64,000 nucleotides of DNA from Nocardioides luteus (GCF_015752315.1 NZ_JADOVJ010000001.1:4518501-4582500), one strand, 5' to 3'; positions 42,344 to 53,483 are shown, numbered from the stretch's first letter. The notes: a model not told the origin generated them from the sequence alone. Translations and numbers: made by a program.

Positions 42344-43432
42344 GTGAAGAACACCATGAAGAAGGCCGCCGCCGGCGGCGTCGCAGCGGTCCTGTCCGCT
42401 GCCGCCCTTGCCGCGTGTGGGGAAGCGCCGGCCGAGCGCGCAGGCGAAGGCAACAGCGACTACCTTCCCTGCATCGTCTCCGACTCGGGCGGGTTCGACG
42501 ACAAGTCGTTCAACCAGCTCAGCTTCGAGGGCGTGAAGGAAGCTGCCGACGAGCTGGGCTCGAAGTACAAGGATGTCGAGTCCAACAGCGAGGCCGACTA
42601 CGAGGCCAACCTCGAGGGCCTGACCGGCCAGGGCTGCGACACCATCGTGACCGTCGGCTTCGCCCTCTCGGCCGCGACCATCGAGTCCGCCAAGGCCAAC
42701 CCGGAGACCGAGTACGTCCTGATCGACGACGCGGCCGACGCCGACTTCGACGGCAAGACCGACGCGGAGAACATCAAGCCGATCCTCTACGACACCGCCC
42801 AGGCCGCGTTCCTGGCCGGCTACGTCGCCGCCGACTACACCAAGACCGGAGTCGTCGGCACCTACGGCGGCCAGCCCTTCCCGACCGTCACGATCTTCAT
42901 GGACGGCTTCAAGCAGGGCGTGGAGTACTACGCGAAGACGAAGAACAAGGACGTCAAGGTCGTCGGCTACGAGGGTGGCGAGAAGGGCTCCTTCACCGGT
43001 GAGTTCGTCGCCAACGAGAAGGCCACCAACACCGCCCGCCAGATCATCGACCAGAACGCCGACGTGATCCTGCCGGTCGGCGGTCCGATCTACCAGGGTG
43101 CGCTCACCGCGATCGAGGACTCCGGCAAGGAGGTCGCCCTGATCGGTGTCGACGCCGACTTCTACGAGACCGACCCGAACACCCAGGACGTCGTGCTCAC
43201 CTCGATCCTGAAGAACATGAAGACGTCCACCAAGGACGTCATCGTCGCCGCCGGCGACGACAAGTTCGACGCGACGCCGTACGTCGGCACCCTCGAGAAC
43301 GGTGGAGTCGGCCTGGCGCCGTTCCACAACTTCGAGTCCAAGGTGTCCGAGACTCTCCCCGACGAGATCGAGGAGGTCACCGCCGGCATCAAGGACGGCT
43401 CGATCAAGGTCAACTCCTACCTGGCCAAGTGA
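42344..43432 (+). CDS. BMP-family nucleoside-binding lipoprotein
   Basis: 362 residues. Lipobox LAACGEAP (Cys about 25) after a Lys-rich start; the mature part is the Bmp/Med fold: VSDSGGFDDKSFNQLSFEGV and GKTDAENIKPILYDTAQAAFLAGYVAA. Binds purine or pyrimidine nucleosides for the ABC transporter coded next. GTG at 42344 with CTGGAGG about 6 nt upstream. First gene of a four-gene operon, followed by a stem-loop that may lower expression of the rest. Location fits the salvage genes around it. Confidence 0.93.
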   Translation: MKNTMKKAAAGGVAAVLSAAALAACGEAPAERAGEGNSDYLPCIVSDSGGFDDKSFNQLSFEGVKEAADELGSKYKDVESNSEADYEANLEGLTGQGCDTIVTVGFALSAATIESAKANPETEYVLIDDAADADFDGKTDAENIKPILYDTAQAAFLAGYVAADYTKTGVVGTYGGQPFPTVTIFMDGFKQGVEYYAKTKNKDVKVVGYEGGEKGSFTGEFVANEKATNTARQIIDQNADVILPVGGPIYQGALTAIEDSGKEVALIGVDADFYETDPNTQDVVLTSILKNMKTSTKDVIVAAGDDKFDATPYVGTLENGGVGLAPFHNFESKVSETLPDEIEEVTAGIKDGSIKVNSYLAK

Positions 43433-43451
43433 TCCTGCTCTGACGAGCAAC

Positions 43452-43481
43452 GCGAGGGGGCCGGGGACCCGGCCCCCTCGC
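43452..43481 (+). terminator. Stem-loop between binding protein and ATPase genes
   Basis: 13-bp GC-rich perfect arms (43452-43464 / 43469-43481) and loop GGAC, followed by CACGTACTTTGG. No long U-tract; likely a partial terminator or mRNA stabiliser that keeps the binding protein in excess. Confidence 0.8.
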
Positions 43482-43527
43482 CACGTACTTTGGAACTTCT
43501 CCACCCCTGCAAGGAATGATCCGTGCC

Positions 43528-45038
43528 ATGAGACTCGCGCTTCGCGACATCACCAAGCGCTTCGGCTCCCTGGTCGCCAACGACCACATCTCCCTGACGA
43601 TCGAGCCAGGTGAGATCCACTGCCTCCTCGGTGAGAACGGCGCGGGCAAGTCCACGCTGATGAACGTGCTCTACGGCCTCTACCAGGCCGACGAGGGCGA
43701 GATCCTCATCGACGACGAGCCGCAGCGATTCAAGGGTCCCGGCGACGCGATGGCCGCCGGCATCGGGATGGTGCACCAGCACTTCATGCTCATCCCGGTC
43801 TTCACCGTCGCCGAGAACGTCATGCTCGGCCACGAGGCCACCGGCTTCGCCGGCAAGCTCGATCTCGACGCCGCCCGCAAGCAGGTCCGGGACATCTCCG
43901 ACCGCTTCGGGTTCCAGGTGGATCCCGACGCGCTCGTCGAGGACCTCCCCGTCGGCGTGCAGCAGCGGGTCGAGATCATCAAGGCGCTCTCGCGCGACGC
44001 CGAGGTGCTCGTCTTCGACGAGCCGACCGCCGTGCTGACGCCGCAGGAGACCGATGAGCTGATGGCGATCATGCGCCAGCTCAAGGAGTCCGGCACCGGC
44101 ATCGTGTTCATCACCCACAAGCTGCGCGAGGTCCGCGAGGTGGCCGACCGGATCACGGTCATCCGCCGTGGCGCCGTGGTCGGCGAGGCCTCCCCGGAGG
44201 CGTCCAACGCCGAGCTCGCCGCCCTCATGGTCGGACGCCCGGTCGAGCTCAAGGTCCACAAGGACCCGGCCCAGCCGGGCGAGCGCGCGCTGGTCGTCTC
44301 CGACCTGACGGTGGCCGACGAGGACGGCTACGTCCACGTCGACGGGATCAGCTTCCACATCGACGCCGGAGAGATCCTGGCCGTCGCCGGTGTCCAGGGC
44401 AACGGACAGACCGAGCTCACCGAGGCCATGGTCGGCCTGGCTCCGCACGTCGAGGGCTCGATCAAGCTCGACGGCCGCGAGATCGTCGGCCGCTCGGTGC
44501 GCAAGGCGCTCGAGGCCGGCATCGGGTTCATCCCCGAGGACCGGCAGGTCGACGGTCTGGTCGGCAACTTCACCATCGCCGAGAACCTCATGCTCAACCG
44601 CAGCTTCGACGAGCCCTTCGTCTCCCGCGGCTCGCTGAACCTCAAGAAGCTCGACACCTTCGCCAAGGAGAAGCTGGCGGAGTACGACGTACGCGCCCCT
44701 GGGGTCTCGACCCTGGCCGGGCAGCTGTCGGGCGGCAACCAGCAGAAGGTCGTCGTCGCTCGCGAGCTCTCTCGTGACCTGCGGCTCCTCGTCGCCGCCC
44801 AGCCGACGCGCGGCGTCGACGTCGGGTCGATCGAGTTCATCCACAAGCAGATCGTGGCGGCACGGGACTCTGGCGTCCCGGTGCTCGTCGTGTCCTCCGA
44901 GCTCGACGAGATCGCCGCTCTCGCCGACCGGATCATGGTCCTCTACCGCGGGCGGGTCGTCGGCATCGTCCCCGCCGACACCTCCCGCGACACCCTCGGC
45001 CTGATGATGGCCGGCGAGTCTCCTGAAGGGAGCGAAGC

Positions 45039-45042
<4 letters not shown>
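43528..45042 (+). CDS. Nucleoside ABC transporter, double ATP-binding subunit
   Basis: 504 residues with two fused ABC domains (RbsA-like). First: GENGAGKSTLMN Walker A (about 36-47), LPVGVQQRVEIIKAL signature, VLVFDEPTAVL Walker B. Second: VAGVQGNGQTELTEAM Walker A (degenerate), QLSGGNQQKVVVAREL signature, LLVAAQPTRGVDVGSIEF Walker B (degenerate). Such degenerate second sites are usual in this family. ATG at 43528 favoured over 43516, because 43516 abuts the AAGGA. Stop overlaps the next permease start (GTGA). Confidence 0.94.
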
Positions 45043-46328
<1,286 letters not shown>

Positions 46329-46330
46329 CC

Positions 46331-47614
46331 GTGTCCACCGTCGATCTTCCGGTCAACTCCGAGGCACCCGCCGTCGCCGAGCGCATCCCGGGTCTGTGGA
46401 AGACGCCCGGCGTGATGGCGGCGTTCACCGTGCTGGTGGCGCTGCTCGTCCTCGTCCGCCCTCGCGCGGGTGACTCCACCTTCCGGTGGAGCCGCGACGG
46501 CGACTGGTTCGCCATCCCCGACATCACGCTGCCGGCCAACGGCATCGTCTGGACGGCCGTTGCCTTGTGCCTCATCGCCACGGCGTACGCAGCCTGGAAC
46601 GCCTACTCCGGCCGCAAGACGCACCTCGCCGTGGTCGCGGTGTTCGCGGTCGTCGCGGTGTCCGGCTTCCTGGCCTGGGCGGTCGCGGGCAAGACCCTGC
46701 CCGTGGTCGGTCTGCTCGCCGGCGCGCTCGCGCTCGCGGTCCCGCTGGTGTTCGGTGCGCTCGGCGGCGTACTCGGTGAGCGGGCGGGCGTGGTCAACAT
46801 CGCCATCGACGGCCAGCTGCTCTTCGGCGCCTTCGGCGCGGCGATCACCGCCTCGCTGACGGGCTCGCCGTGGGCGGGCCTGATCGCGGCGATGCTCGCC
46901 GGCATGCTGATCGCGCTGCTGCTCGGCCTCTTCGCGATCACCTACTGGGTCGAGCAGGTCATCGTCGGTGTCGTCCTCAACGTGCTCGTCATCGGCTTCA
47001 CCAGCTTCATGTTCTCGCAGGTGCTCTCGGAGAACGCGGCCGCGCTCAACAACCCGCCGCACTTCCCGCGCCTGCCGATCCCGCTGCTGTCCGGCATCCC
47101 GGTCATCGGGCCGATCTTCTTCCGCCAGACCGTGCTGGTCTACCTGATGTACGCCGCGGTGATCCTGGTCGCCTGGGCGCTCTACCGCTCCAAGTGGGGC
47201 CTGCGGGTCCGCGCGGTCGGCGAGCACCCGAAGGCCGCCGACACGGTCGGCATCAACGTGATCGCGACCCGCTACCGCACTGTGCTGCTGGCGGGTGCGA
47301 TCGCGGGCATCGGCGGGGCCACCTACACGCTCGTCTCGGTGCCGTCGTTCGGGCGTGAGATGACCGGTGGTGCGGGCTACATCGCGCTGGCCGCGGTCAT
47401 CTTCGGCAAGTGGGACCCGATCAAGGCGACGCTGGCGGCGCTGCTCTTCGGCTTCGCGTCCAACGTCGAGTCGGTGCTCTCGGTCATCGGCTCGCCGGTG
47501 CCGTCGCAGTTCATGCTGATGCTGCCCTACGTCGTCACCATCTTCGCCGTCGCCGGGCTCGTCGGGAACTCGCGTGCACCGGCCGCTGACGGCGTGCCCT
47601 ACCGAAAGGGCTGA
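46331..47614 (+). CDS. Nucleoside ABC transporter permease 2
   Basis: 427 residues, second half of the heterodimeric pore. Family marks: GERAGVVNIAIDGQLLFGAFGAA, GLRVRAVGEHPKAADTVGIN and SFGREMTGGAGYIALAAVIFGKWDP. N-terminal helices between residues 15 and 110 precede them. GTG start 2 bp after the permease 1 stop. Last gene of the transport operon, followed by a hairpin repeat that probably ends it. Confidence 0.93.
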   Translation: MSTVDLPVNSEAPAVAERIPGLWKTPGVMAAFTVLVALLVLVRPRAGDSTFRWSRDGDWFAIPDITLPANGIVWTAVALCLIATAYAAWNAYSGRKTHLAVVAVFAVVAVSGFLAWAVAGKTLPVVGLLAGALALAVPLVFGALGGVLGERAGVVNIAIDGQLLFGAFGAAITASLTGSPWAGLIAAMLAGMLIALLLGLFAITYWVEQVIVGVVLNVLVIGFTSFMFSQVLSENAAALNNPPHFPRLPIPLLSGIPVIGPIFFRQTVLVYLMYAAVILVAWALYRSKWGLRVRAVGEHPKAADTVGINVIATRYRTVLLAGAIAGIGGATYTLVSVPSFGREMTGGAGYIALAAVIFGKWDPIKATLAALLFGFASNVESVLSVIGSPVPSQFMLMLPYVVTIFAVAGLVGNSRAPAADGVPYRKG

Positions 47615-47630
47615 CCCGCCGAAACTGCAC

Positions 47631-47685
47631 CTGTGGGCGACGAAACTGCCGTTTCGTCGCCCACACGTGCGTTCTCGGCCGCCAC
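47631..47685. repeat. 55-bp hairpin repeat (copy B), terminator-like
   Basis: Perfect 15-bp stem (47632-47646 / 47651-47665) with loop TGCC, followed by GTGCGTTCTCGGCCGCCAC. Shares 45 of 55 positions with 28453-28507. Between the transport operon and the convergent M20 gene. Confidence 0.8.
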
Positions 47686-47687
47686 TT

Positions 47688-48875
47688 CTACCGATTCGGC
47701 GGGGCGAGTGTGCGGTGGGCGGCGGCGGCAAGCACCTTGGCGCCGACGCCCACCGCTCGCTCGTCGATGCGCAGGTCGCCCTGGTGGAGGTCGTAGGTGG
47801 GGCCGCCGGGGGTGCGTACGCCGAGCCGGAACATCGATCCCGGCACCTGCTCCTGGTACCAGCCGAAGTCCTCGCCGCCGAGGCTCTGGGCGGAGACGAC
47901 CGCGCCCCGTTCCCCGAGGACCTCCCGGACCGTGTCGACGAGGATCTGGTGGGACTCCTCGTCGTTGCTCACCGGCGGGACGCCCCGGGTGTAGTCGACG
48001 GCGGCGCTCACGCCGTAGGGCGCGATGATCTCGGCGACGACCTCGCGCACCACGTGCTCGACCTCGCTCCAGGCGTCGCTGTCGAGGATGCGTACGGTGC
48101 CGCCGACCGAGCCGTGGGCGGGGATCACGTTGTGGATCTGGCCGGCGGTGACCTTGCCCCAGACCACGCTCACGCCGGCGCGCGGGTCCATCCGCCGGCT
48201 CAGGATCACGGGCAGCTCGGTGGTCACCTTGGCGAGCGCGAAGACCAGGTCGCCGGTCAGGTGCGGGCGCGAGGTGTGACCGCCGGTGCCGCTGAGGTGG
48301 ACGTCGATCAGGTCGGCCGCGCTGGTCAGCGCACCGGAGCGGATCCCGACCCGGCCGACGTCCACGGTCGGGTCGCAGTGCAGCGCGAAGATCCGTTCCA
48401 CGTCGTCGAGCGCACCCAGGCTCATCAGGTGCAGCGCCCCGCCCGGCATGACCTCCTCGGCGGGCTGGAACAGCAGGCGTACGCCCCCGGGCAGCGGTGA
48501 CTCGCGGTGGAGGTCGGCCAGGGCGAGGCCGGCGCCGAGCAGCGCCGTGGTGTGCACGTCGTGGCCGCAGGCGTGGGCGACCCCGGGAACGGTGCTCGTC
48601 CAGATGTCGGTGGTGACGTCGTCGACGGGCAGCGCGTCCATGTCGCCGCGCAGCGCGACGACCCTCTCCCCCTCGCCCAGATCAGCGATGAGACCGGTCG
48701 CGGAGGGCCGGTCGACCTGCCAGCCCGCCTTCTCCAGTCTCTCGGCGATCAGCTCGGTGGTGCGGTGCTCCTGCCAGGAGAGCTCCGGGTGGGCATGGAT
48801 GTCCCGGCGCAGGTCGATCAGCTCGGCATCGTAGGCATCGACTCGCTCGGCGAGGAAGGCAGCAGGCTCCAGCAT
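47688..48875 (-). CDS. M20-family amidohydrolase
   Basis: 395-residue zinc amidohydrolase of the HipO/amidohydrolase (M20D) group: DLRRDIHAHPELSWQEH, LRGDMDALPV, GVAHACGHDVHTTALLGAG and RLLFQPAEE, then SLGGEDFGWY with a C-terminal ligand. Hydrolyses N-acyl amino acids or small amides (hippurate or aminoacylase type); no specific substrate is inferable. ATG at 48875 with TAGTCT 9 nt upstream. A 12-bp gap separates it from the meaB stop on the same strand. Confidence 0.93.
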   Translation of the reverse strand: MLEPAAFLAERVDAYDAELIDLRRDIHAHPELSWQEHRTTELIAERLEKAGWQVDRPSATGLIADLGEGERVVALRGDMDALPVDDVTTDIWTSTVPGVAHACGHDVHTTALLGAGLALADLHRESPLPGGVRLLFQPAEEVMPGGALHLMSLGALDDVERIFALHCDPTVDVGRVGIRSGALTSAADLIDVHLSGTGGHTSRPHLTGDLVFALAKVTTELPVILSRRMDPRAGVSVVWGKVTAGQIHNVIPAHGSVGGTVRILDSDAWSEVEHVVREVVAEIIAPYGVSAAVDYTRGVPPVSNDEESHQILVDTVREVLGERGAVVSAQSLGGEDFGWYQEQVPGSMFRLGVRTPGGPTYDLHQGDLRIDERAVGVGAKVLAAAAHRTLAPPNR

Positions 48876-48887
48876 GGTCCCGCCAGA

Positions 48888-49868
48888 CTAATCCTTGTCG
48901 TAGGCGGCCAGGATCCTGTCCGCGGCCACGGTCGCCGGAAGCTCGCCGGAAAGCACCTCGCCACGGATCTGGTCGCGGATCGCCTTGACGCCCGGGGAGT
49001 GCTTGAGCCGCTGGTCGAGCTCGTCCCGGACGAGCGCCCAGGTGAAGTCGAGCTGCTGCTCGGCCCGCTTGGTGCGCAGGCCGTCCTTGCCGAGGTGGGC
49101 GCGGTGCGCCATCACCTGCTCCCAGACGGAGTCGACCCCGTCGTCGTGGAGCGCAGAGGCGGTGATCACCGGCGGCGCCCACTCCTCGCGGGACCGCACC
49201 AGCCGGAGGGCGCCGGCGAGCTCGCGCGCGGCCGCGCGCGCCTCCTGGGCGCGGTGAGGGTCGTTGGGGTCGGCCTTGTTGACCGCGATCACGTCGGAGA
49301 TCTCCAGGATGCCCTTCTTGATCCCCTGCAGCTGGTCGCCGGTGCGCGCGATGGTGAGGAACAGGAACGTGTCCACCATCCCGGCCACGGTCACCTCGGA
49401 CTGCCCGACGCCGACCGTCTCGACGAGGATCACGTCGTAGCCGGCGGCCTCCAGCACCGCCATCGCCTGCACGGTCGCCCGGGCGACCCCGCCGAGCGTC
49501 CCGGCGCTCGGGGAGGGCCGGATGAAGGCGTTGGGGTCCACCGAGAGGCGCTGCATGCGCGTCTTGTCGCCCAGGACGGAGCCGCCGGTGCGTACGGAGG
49601 ACGGGTCGACGGCCAGCACCCCGACCTTGAGGCCGTTGGCGGTCAGCCGGCTGCCGAGCGCCTCGATGAAGGTCGACTTGCCGACGCCCGGGACGCCGGA
49701 GATCCCGACCCGCACGGTGTCGCCCGCGGGGAGCTTGGTGAGCAGCTCGCGCGCGATGTCGCGGTGCTGCGGCTTGGTCGACTCCACCAAGGTGATCGCC
49801 CGTGACACCGCCGCCCGCTTGCCGTCGCTGATGCCGTCGAGAAGGTCTTGTACGTCGGGCCCTGGCAT
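48888..49868 (-). CDS. meaB: MeaB-type G-protein chaperone of methylmalonyl-CoA mutase
   Basis: 326-residue P-loop GTPase of the MeaB/ArgK group. Walker A GVPGVGKSTFIEALG, DPSSVRTGGSVLGDKTRM, ETVGVGQSEVTVAGMVD and base motif NKAD. It protects methylmalonyl-CoA mutase and gates cobalamin loading. ATG at 49868 with TAAGGT 7 nt upstream (leaderless). The mutase genes are 3.7 kb away (53.5-57.5 kb), same strand but separated by three unrelated genes, which breaks the operon seen in many other bacteria. Confidence 0.95.
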   Translation of the reverse strand: MPGPDVQDLLDGISDGKRAAVSRAITLVESTKPQHRDIARELLTKLPAGDTVRVGISGVPGVGKSTFIEALGSRLTANGLKVGVLAVDPSSVRTGGSVLGDKTRMQRLSVDPNAFIRPSPSAGTLGGVARATVQAMAVLEAAGYDVILVETVGVGQSEVTVAGMVDTFLFLTIARTGDQLQGIKKGILEISDVIAVNKADPNDPHRAQEARAAARELAGALRLVRSREEWAPPVITASALHDDGVDSVWEQVMAHRAHLGKDGLRTKRAEQQLDFTWALVRDELDQRLKHSPGVKAIRDQIRGEVLSGELPATVAADRILAAYDKD

Positions 49869-49953
49869 GCCCAGCACCTTAGCCAAAACACCCGGCATCC
49901 CGCGGCCCGGCTCGACCAGCGGAGCCTGGTGAGCGCCGGTACGCTCGACCGAC

Positions 49954-50700
49954 GTGACCGAGATGACGAGAACAGCGGTGGTGACAGGCGGCGGGACCGG
50001 GCTGGGACGCGCGATCGCGGATCGGCTGGCGGCGGACGGGCTCGAGGTGACCATCGTCGGTCGCCGGGCGGAGGTGCTCGAGACCGCGACCAAGGAGATC
50101 AACGCCGCCGTCGGCGCCGACCGGGTGACGTACGTCGTCGCCGACTGCGCCGACCCGGGCGACGTACGTGCCCTGGCCGATGCCTGCCCGGACCGCGTGG
50201 ACGTGCTCGTCCTCAATGCCGGCGGCCTCACGCCCTCGACCGGCGACGACCTCGAGGCGCTGGCCCACGACTGGGCGGCCGACTACCGGCTCAACGTGCT
50301 CACCGCGGTGCTCCCGGTCGAAGCGCTGTTGCCCAGACTGGCTCGGCCCGGTGGCCGGATCGTCGCGATGAGCTCGATCGCGGCGCTGCGCGGCCCGGGG
50401 TCGTACGGAGCCTCCAAGGGCGCGATCAACACCTGGATCACTGGCCTCGCGGCCGAGGTCGCGGCCGACGGGATCACCGCCAACGCGGTCGCTCCCGGTT
50501 TCGTACCGGACACCGAGTTCTGGGACTCCCGCCGCAGCCCTGAGCTGATCGCGCAGCGCACCTCGCAGATCCCCGTCGGACGTCCCGGCGCCCCGGAGGA
50601 GATCGCCGCGCTGGTGGCTCACCTCACCTCGCCGGACGCCGGGTTCACCACCGGACAGGTCGTCGGCATCCACGGCGGAGCGCTCCTCGCGCGGCTGTGA
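49954..50700 (+). CDS. Short-chain dehydrogenase/reductase
   Basis: 248-residue classical SDR: TGGGTGLGRAIADRL cofactor loop, NAGG, Ser in AMSSIAALRG, Tyr-Lys in YGASKGAI (YxxxK), and a C-terminal TGQVVGIHGGALL. NAD(P)-dependent alcohol/ketone oxidoreductase; substrate unknown. GTG at 49954 is favoured, because TACGCT ends 8 nt upstream, though the ATG at 49963 is also possible. Divergent from meaB. Confidence 0.9.
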   Translation: MTEMTRTAVVTGGGTGLGRAIADRLAADGLEVTIVGRRAEVLETATKEINAAVGADRVTYVVADCADPGDVRALADACPDRVDVLVLNAGGLTPSTGDDLEALAHDWAADYRLNVLTAVLPVEALLPRLARPGGRIVAMSSIAALRGPGSYGASKGAINTWITGLAAEVAADGITANAVAPGFVPDTEFWDSRRSPELIAQRTSQIPVGRPGAPEEIAALVAHLTSPDAGFTTGQVVGIHGGALLARL

Positions 50701-50774
50701 CCACAGCGCCGCGTCGCGGCAGGGTGTGAGACCGCAACACGAATGGCCACCCAGGACATGGGTACAGAACGATC

Positions 50775-51761
50775 ATGACGAATCTCGGCTACACCCTGTT
50801 CACCGAGCAGAGCGGACCTCGCGACCTCGTCCGCTACGCCACCTCCGCCGAGGAGGCCGGCTTCGACTTCGAGGTGATGAGCGACCACTACTCACCGTGG
50901 CTGACCGAGCAGGGGCACGCGCCGTACGCCTGGAGCGTGCTCGGCGCGGTCGCCCATGCGACCTCGCGCGTGGGCCTGATGACGTACGTCACCTGCCCGA
51001 CGCTCCGCTACCACCCCGCCGTGGTGGCGCAGAAGGCCGCGACCGTCCAGCTGCTCGCCGAGGGCCGTTTCCGGCTCGGCCTCGGCTCCGGCGAGAACCT
51101 CAACGAGCATGTCGTCGGCCAGGGCTGGCCCGCGGTCCAGGAGCGGCACGCGATGCTCCGCGAGGCGGTCGGGATCATCCGCGACCTGCACACCGGCGAG
51201 CTCGTCGACCACCGTGGTGAATACTTCCAGGTCGACTCGGCCCGCATCTGGGACGTCCCCGAGGAGCCCGTCGAGATCGGGCTCGCCGTGGGCGGCGAAC
51301 GTGCCATCGAGGAGCTCGCCCCGCTCGCCGACCACCTGATCGCCGTCGAGCCCGAGGCGTCGCTGGTCGACACCTGGAACGGTGTCGAGGGCGCCAAGCC
51401 GATCGGCTCCGAGGCCCGCGCGATCGGCCAGATCCCGATCTGCTGGGACCCCGACGAGGAGACCGCCGTACGCCGTGCGCACGAGCAGATGCGCTGGTTC
51501 AGCGGCGGCTGGGAGGTCAACGCCAACCTGCCCACGCCGGCCGGCTTCGCCGCGGCCACCCAGCTCGTCCGTCCCGAGGACGTCGCCGAGTCGGTGCCGT
51601 GCGGTCCCGACCTGGACGCGATCGTCGAGGCGGTCTCGGCCTACTGGAAGGCCGGCTTCACCGACGTCGCGCTGGTGCAGATCGGCGACGACACCCAGGA
51701 CCGGTTCCTGGCCGAGGCCGCCGGGCCGCTGCTCGAGCGGCTCCGCGCGGCCGCGCCCTGA
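50775..51761 (+). CDS. F420-dependent LLM-class oxidoreductase (TIGR03557-type)
   Basis: 328 residues with a luciferase-like TIM barrel. LGYTLFTEQSGPRDLVRYATSAEEAGFDF, SDHYSPWLTEQGHAPYAWSVLGA and LGLGSGENLNEHVVGQGWPA mark the F420-dependent glucose-6-phosphate dehydrogenase-like group. It transfers hydride to or from coenzyme F420, which actinobacteria make; substrate unknown. ATG at 50775, with a weak -10 (TACAGA) 6 nt before. It ends one base before the stop of the convergent kinase gene. Confidence 0.9.
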   Translation: MTNLGYTLFTEQSGPRDLVRYATSAEEAGFDFEVMSDHYSPWLTEQGHAPYAWSVLGAVAHATSRVGLMTYVTCPTLRYHPAVVAQKAATVQLLAEGRFRLGLGSGENLNEHVVGQGWPAVQERHAMLREAVGIIRDLHTGELVDHRGEYFQVDSARIWDVPEEPVEIGLAVGGERAIEELAPLADHLIAVEPEASLVDTWNGVEGAKPIGSEARAIGQIPICWDPDEETAVRRAHEQMRWFSGGWEVNANLPTPAGFAAATQLVRPEDVAESVPCGPDLDAIVEAVSAYWKAGFTDVALVQIGDDTQDRFLAEAAGPLLERLRAAAP

Positions 51762-53483
51762 TCACCGAGCACGCCGCAGGACGTCGCGGAGGACGTCGCG
51801 GAGGGCGTCAGGGAGCTGGCTCGACCGAACGTCGTCCAGGGGCGTCCACGAGACACCCACCTGCAGCACGTACCAGGCGACGCCGGCGGCGATGATCGCC
51901 AGGCCGACGACGGCGACCACCCATCGCTGGGAAGGCGACGAGGCGGCGCGGGCGACCGGCCCGACGGTGTCGCGGACCCGCTGCGAGGCGAGCCAGGCGG
52001 CGGACATGAACGTCATCGCGGCGGCGTAGAGCACGGCGGCCGGCGGCATCCCCAGCGCCAGGAGACCCACGCCGACGGCGGCCGCGATCACGCCGGTCAG
52101 CACGGTCAGCGCTGCCGTGCCGGGGATGGCGCGCACCAGGTCCCACGGCGAGCGGATGAGCGCCCACGGCCCGTCGTACCACTTCCGTCCGCGCGCCTCG
52201 CGGCGCTTCGTCAGGTGGTCGGAGGCGAGCGACGCGGCGCGCAGCAGCCAGACGCCGACGCCGAGGAGGGTGGCGCCCAGGAACGGGTAGGCGGCCACGA
52301 TCCCGGCGAGGATCGAGGCGAGCGCGACCAGGATCAGGAAGTGCATCGGGCCCGGCCAGCGCTTGAGGTTGGCGTGCTTGCTGGGCGGGCTCCACCCGGG
52401 CTCGCGCGGCGGAGCAGACGGTGGCGGCTGCTGCGGGTCGAACCGGCGGACCACCAGCGGCTCGGCCGGCGCGTCGGCGACGGTCACCGCGGTCGGCGGC
52501 ACCTCCTCCACCTCCGGCGGCTCGACCTCCGTCACCGCGTCGCCGGCAGCGTCCGGGTCGACCAGCGTCGGCTTCAGCTCTGCGTCCACGGGGGCGGCGG
52601 CCAGCGGCATCGTCAGCGGCAGCACCTTCGTCACCGCCGCGGCGTCGCCCCCGGACCATGGCACCTCGGGCTCCATCAGCCACTCCCGCAGCTCCTCGAG
52701 GCCCGGTCGGTCCACGGGATCGGTCGCCAGCGCCGCCGTCAGGACCTCGCGCATCGAGCCCTCGATCCCGTCGAGATCGTGCTGGCCGCGGCGTACGCGA
52801 TCCAGGACGGCCATCGACGGTCCGGTCCCGAACGGCGGCCTGCCCAGCAGCGCATAGGCGGTCGTGGCCGCCCACGAGTGCACGTCGCTGGCCGGCGTCG
52901 CGGGCGTCCCCTCCAGGATCTCCGGCGCCAGGTAGCCCGGTGTGCCGACCAGCCACCCGGTCAGGGTGATCTTGGGATCGTCGGCGACCCGGGCGAGCCC
53001 GAAGTCGATGAGCACCGGCGTACGTCCCTCCATCACCACGTTGGAGGGCTTCACGTCACGGTGCAGAACGCCGGCGTCGTGGCAGGCGGCGACGCCGTCG
53101 GCGAGGCAGCGGGCCAGCCAGAACCGGTCCTCGCCGAGGACCGGCCCGTCGTCCTTGATCCGGTCGTGGAGCGTCGGCCCCGGGACGTAGCGGGTCGCGA
53201 CGTAGGGAAGGTCCGCGTAGGGGTCGGCGTCGACGATCTCGGCGATCCACGGGCTGCGCACCTGCCGCAGCGACCGGACCTCGCGCTCCAGCCGGGCCCG
53301 GGTCTCCTCGTCCCCCACGACATGCGTACGCAGCACCTTCAGCGCCACCCGCTCGCCGGTCTCCTCGTGGCGGGCCAGGTGGACGACGCCCATGCCGCCC
53401 TCACCGAGCTTGGTGAGGAGCTCATACGCCCCCACCCTCACCAGCCCGTTCCCGGATGCCCGCCCGGGGCGTAGGTCCGTCAC
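51762..53483 (-). CDS. Membrane Ser/Thr protein kinase
   Basis: 573 residues. Kinase domain 20-270: glycine loop LGEGGMGVVHLARH, VALKVL with Lys, HRDVKPSNVV catalytic loop, DFGLA and GTPGYLAPEILEG. After a Pro-rich juxtamembrane stretch (QQPPPSAPPREPG) there are about four membrane helices, and no PASTA or other sensor domain, unlike PknB. The C terminus ends in tandem RDVL (RDVLRDVLRRAR), encoded by 12-bp repeats. GTG at 53483; TAGCCT 7 nt upstream. It probably phosphorylates cytoplasmic targets in response to membrane state. Confidence 0.9.
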   Translation of the reverse strand: MTDLRPGRASGNGLVRVGAYELLTKLGEGGMGVVHLARHEETGERVALKVLRTHVVGDEETRARLEREVRSLRQVRSPWIAEIVDADPYADLPYVATRYVPGPTLHDRIKDDGPVLGEDRFWLARCLADGVAACHDAGVLHRDVKPSNVVMEGRTPVLIDFGLARVADDPKITLTGWLVGTPGYLAPEILEGTPATPASDVHSWAATTAYALLGRPPFGTGPSMAVLDRVRRGQHDLDGIEGSMREVLTAALATDPVDRPGLEELREWLMEPEVPWSGGDAAAVTKVLPLTMPLAAAPVDAELKPTLVDPDAAGDAVTEVEPPEVEEVPPTAVTVADAPAEPLVVRRFDPQQPPPSAPPREPGWSPPSKHANLKRWPGPMHFLILVALASILAGIVAAYPFLGATLLGVGVWLLRAASLASDHLTKRREARGRKWYDGPWALIRSPWDLVRAIPGTAALTVLTGVIAAAVGVGLLALGMPPAAVLYAAAMTFMSAAWLASQRVRDTVGPVARAASSPSQRWVVAVVGLAIIAAGVAWYVLQVGVSWTPLDDVRSSQLPDALRDVLRDVLRRAR

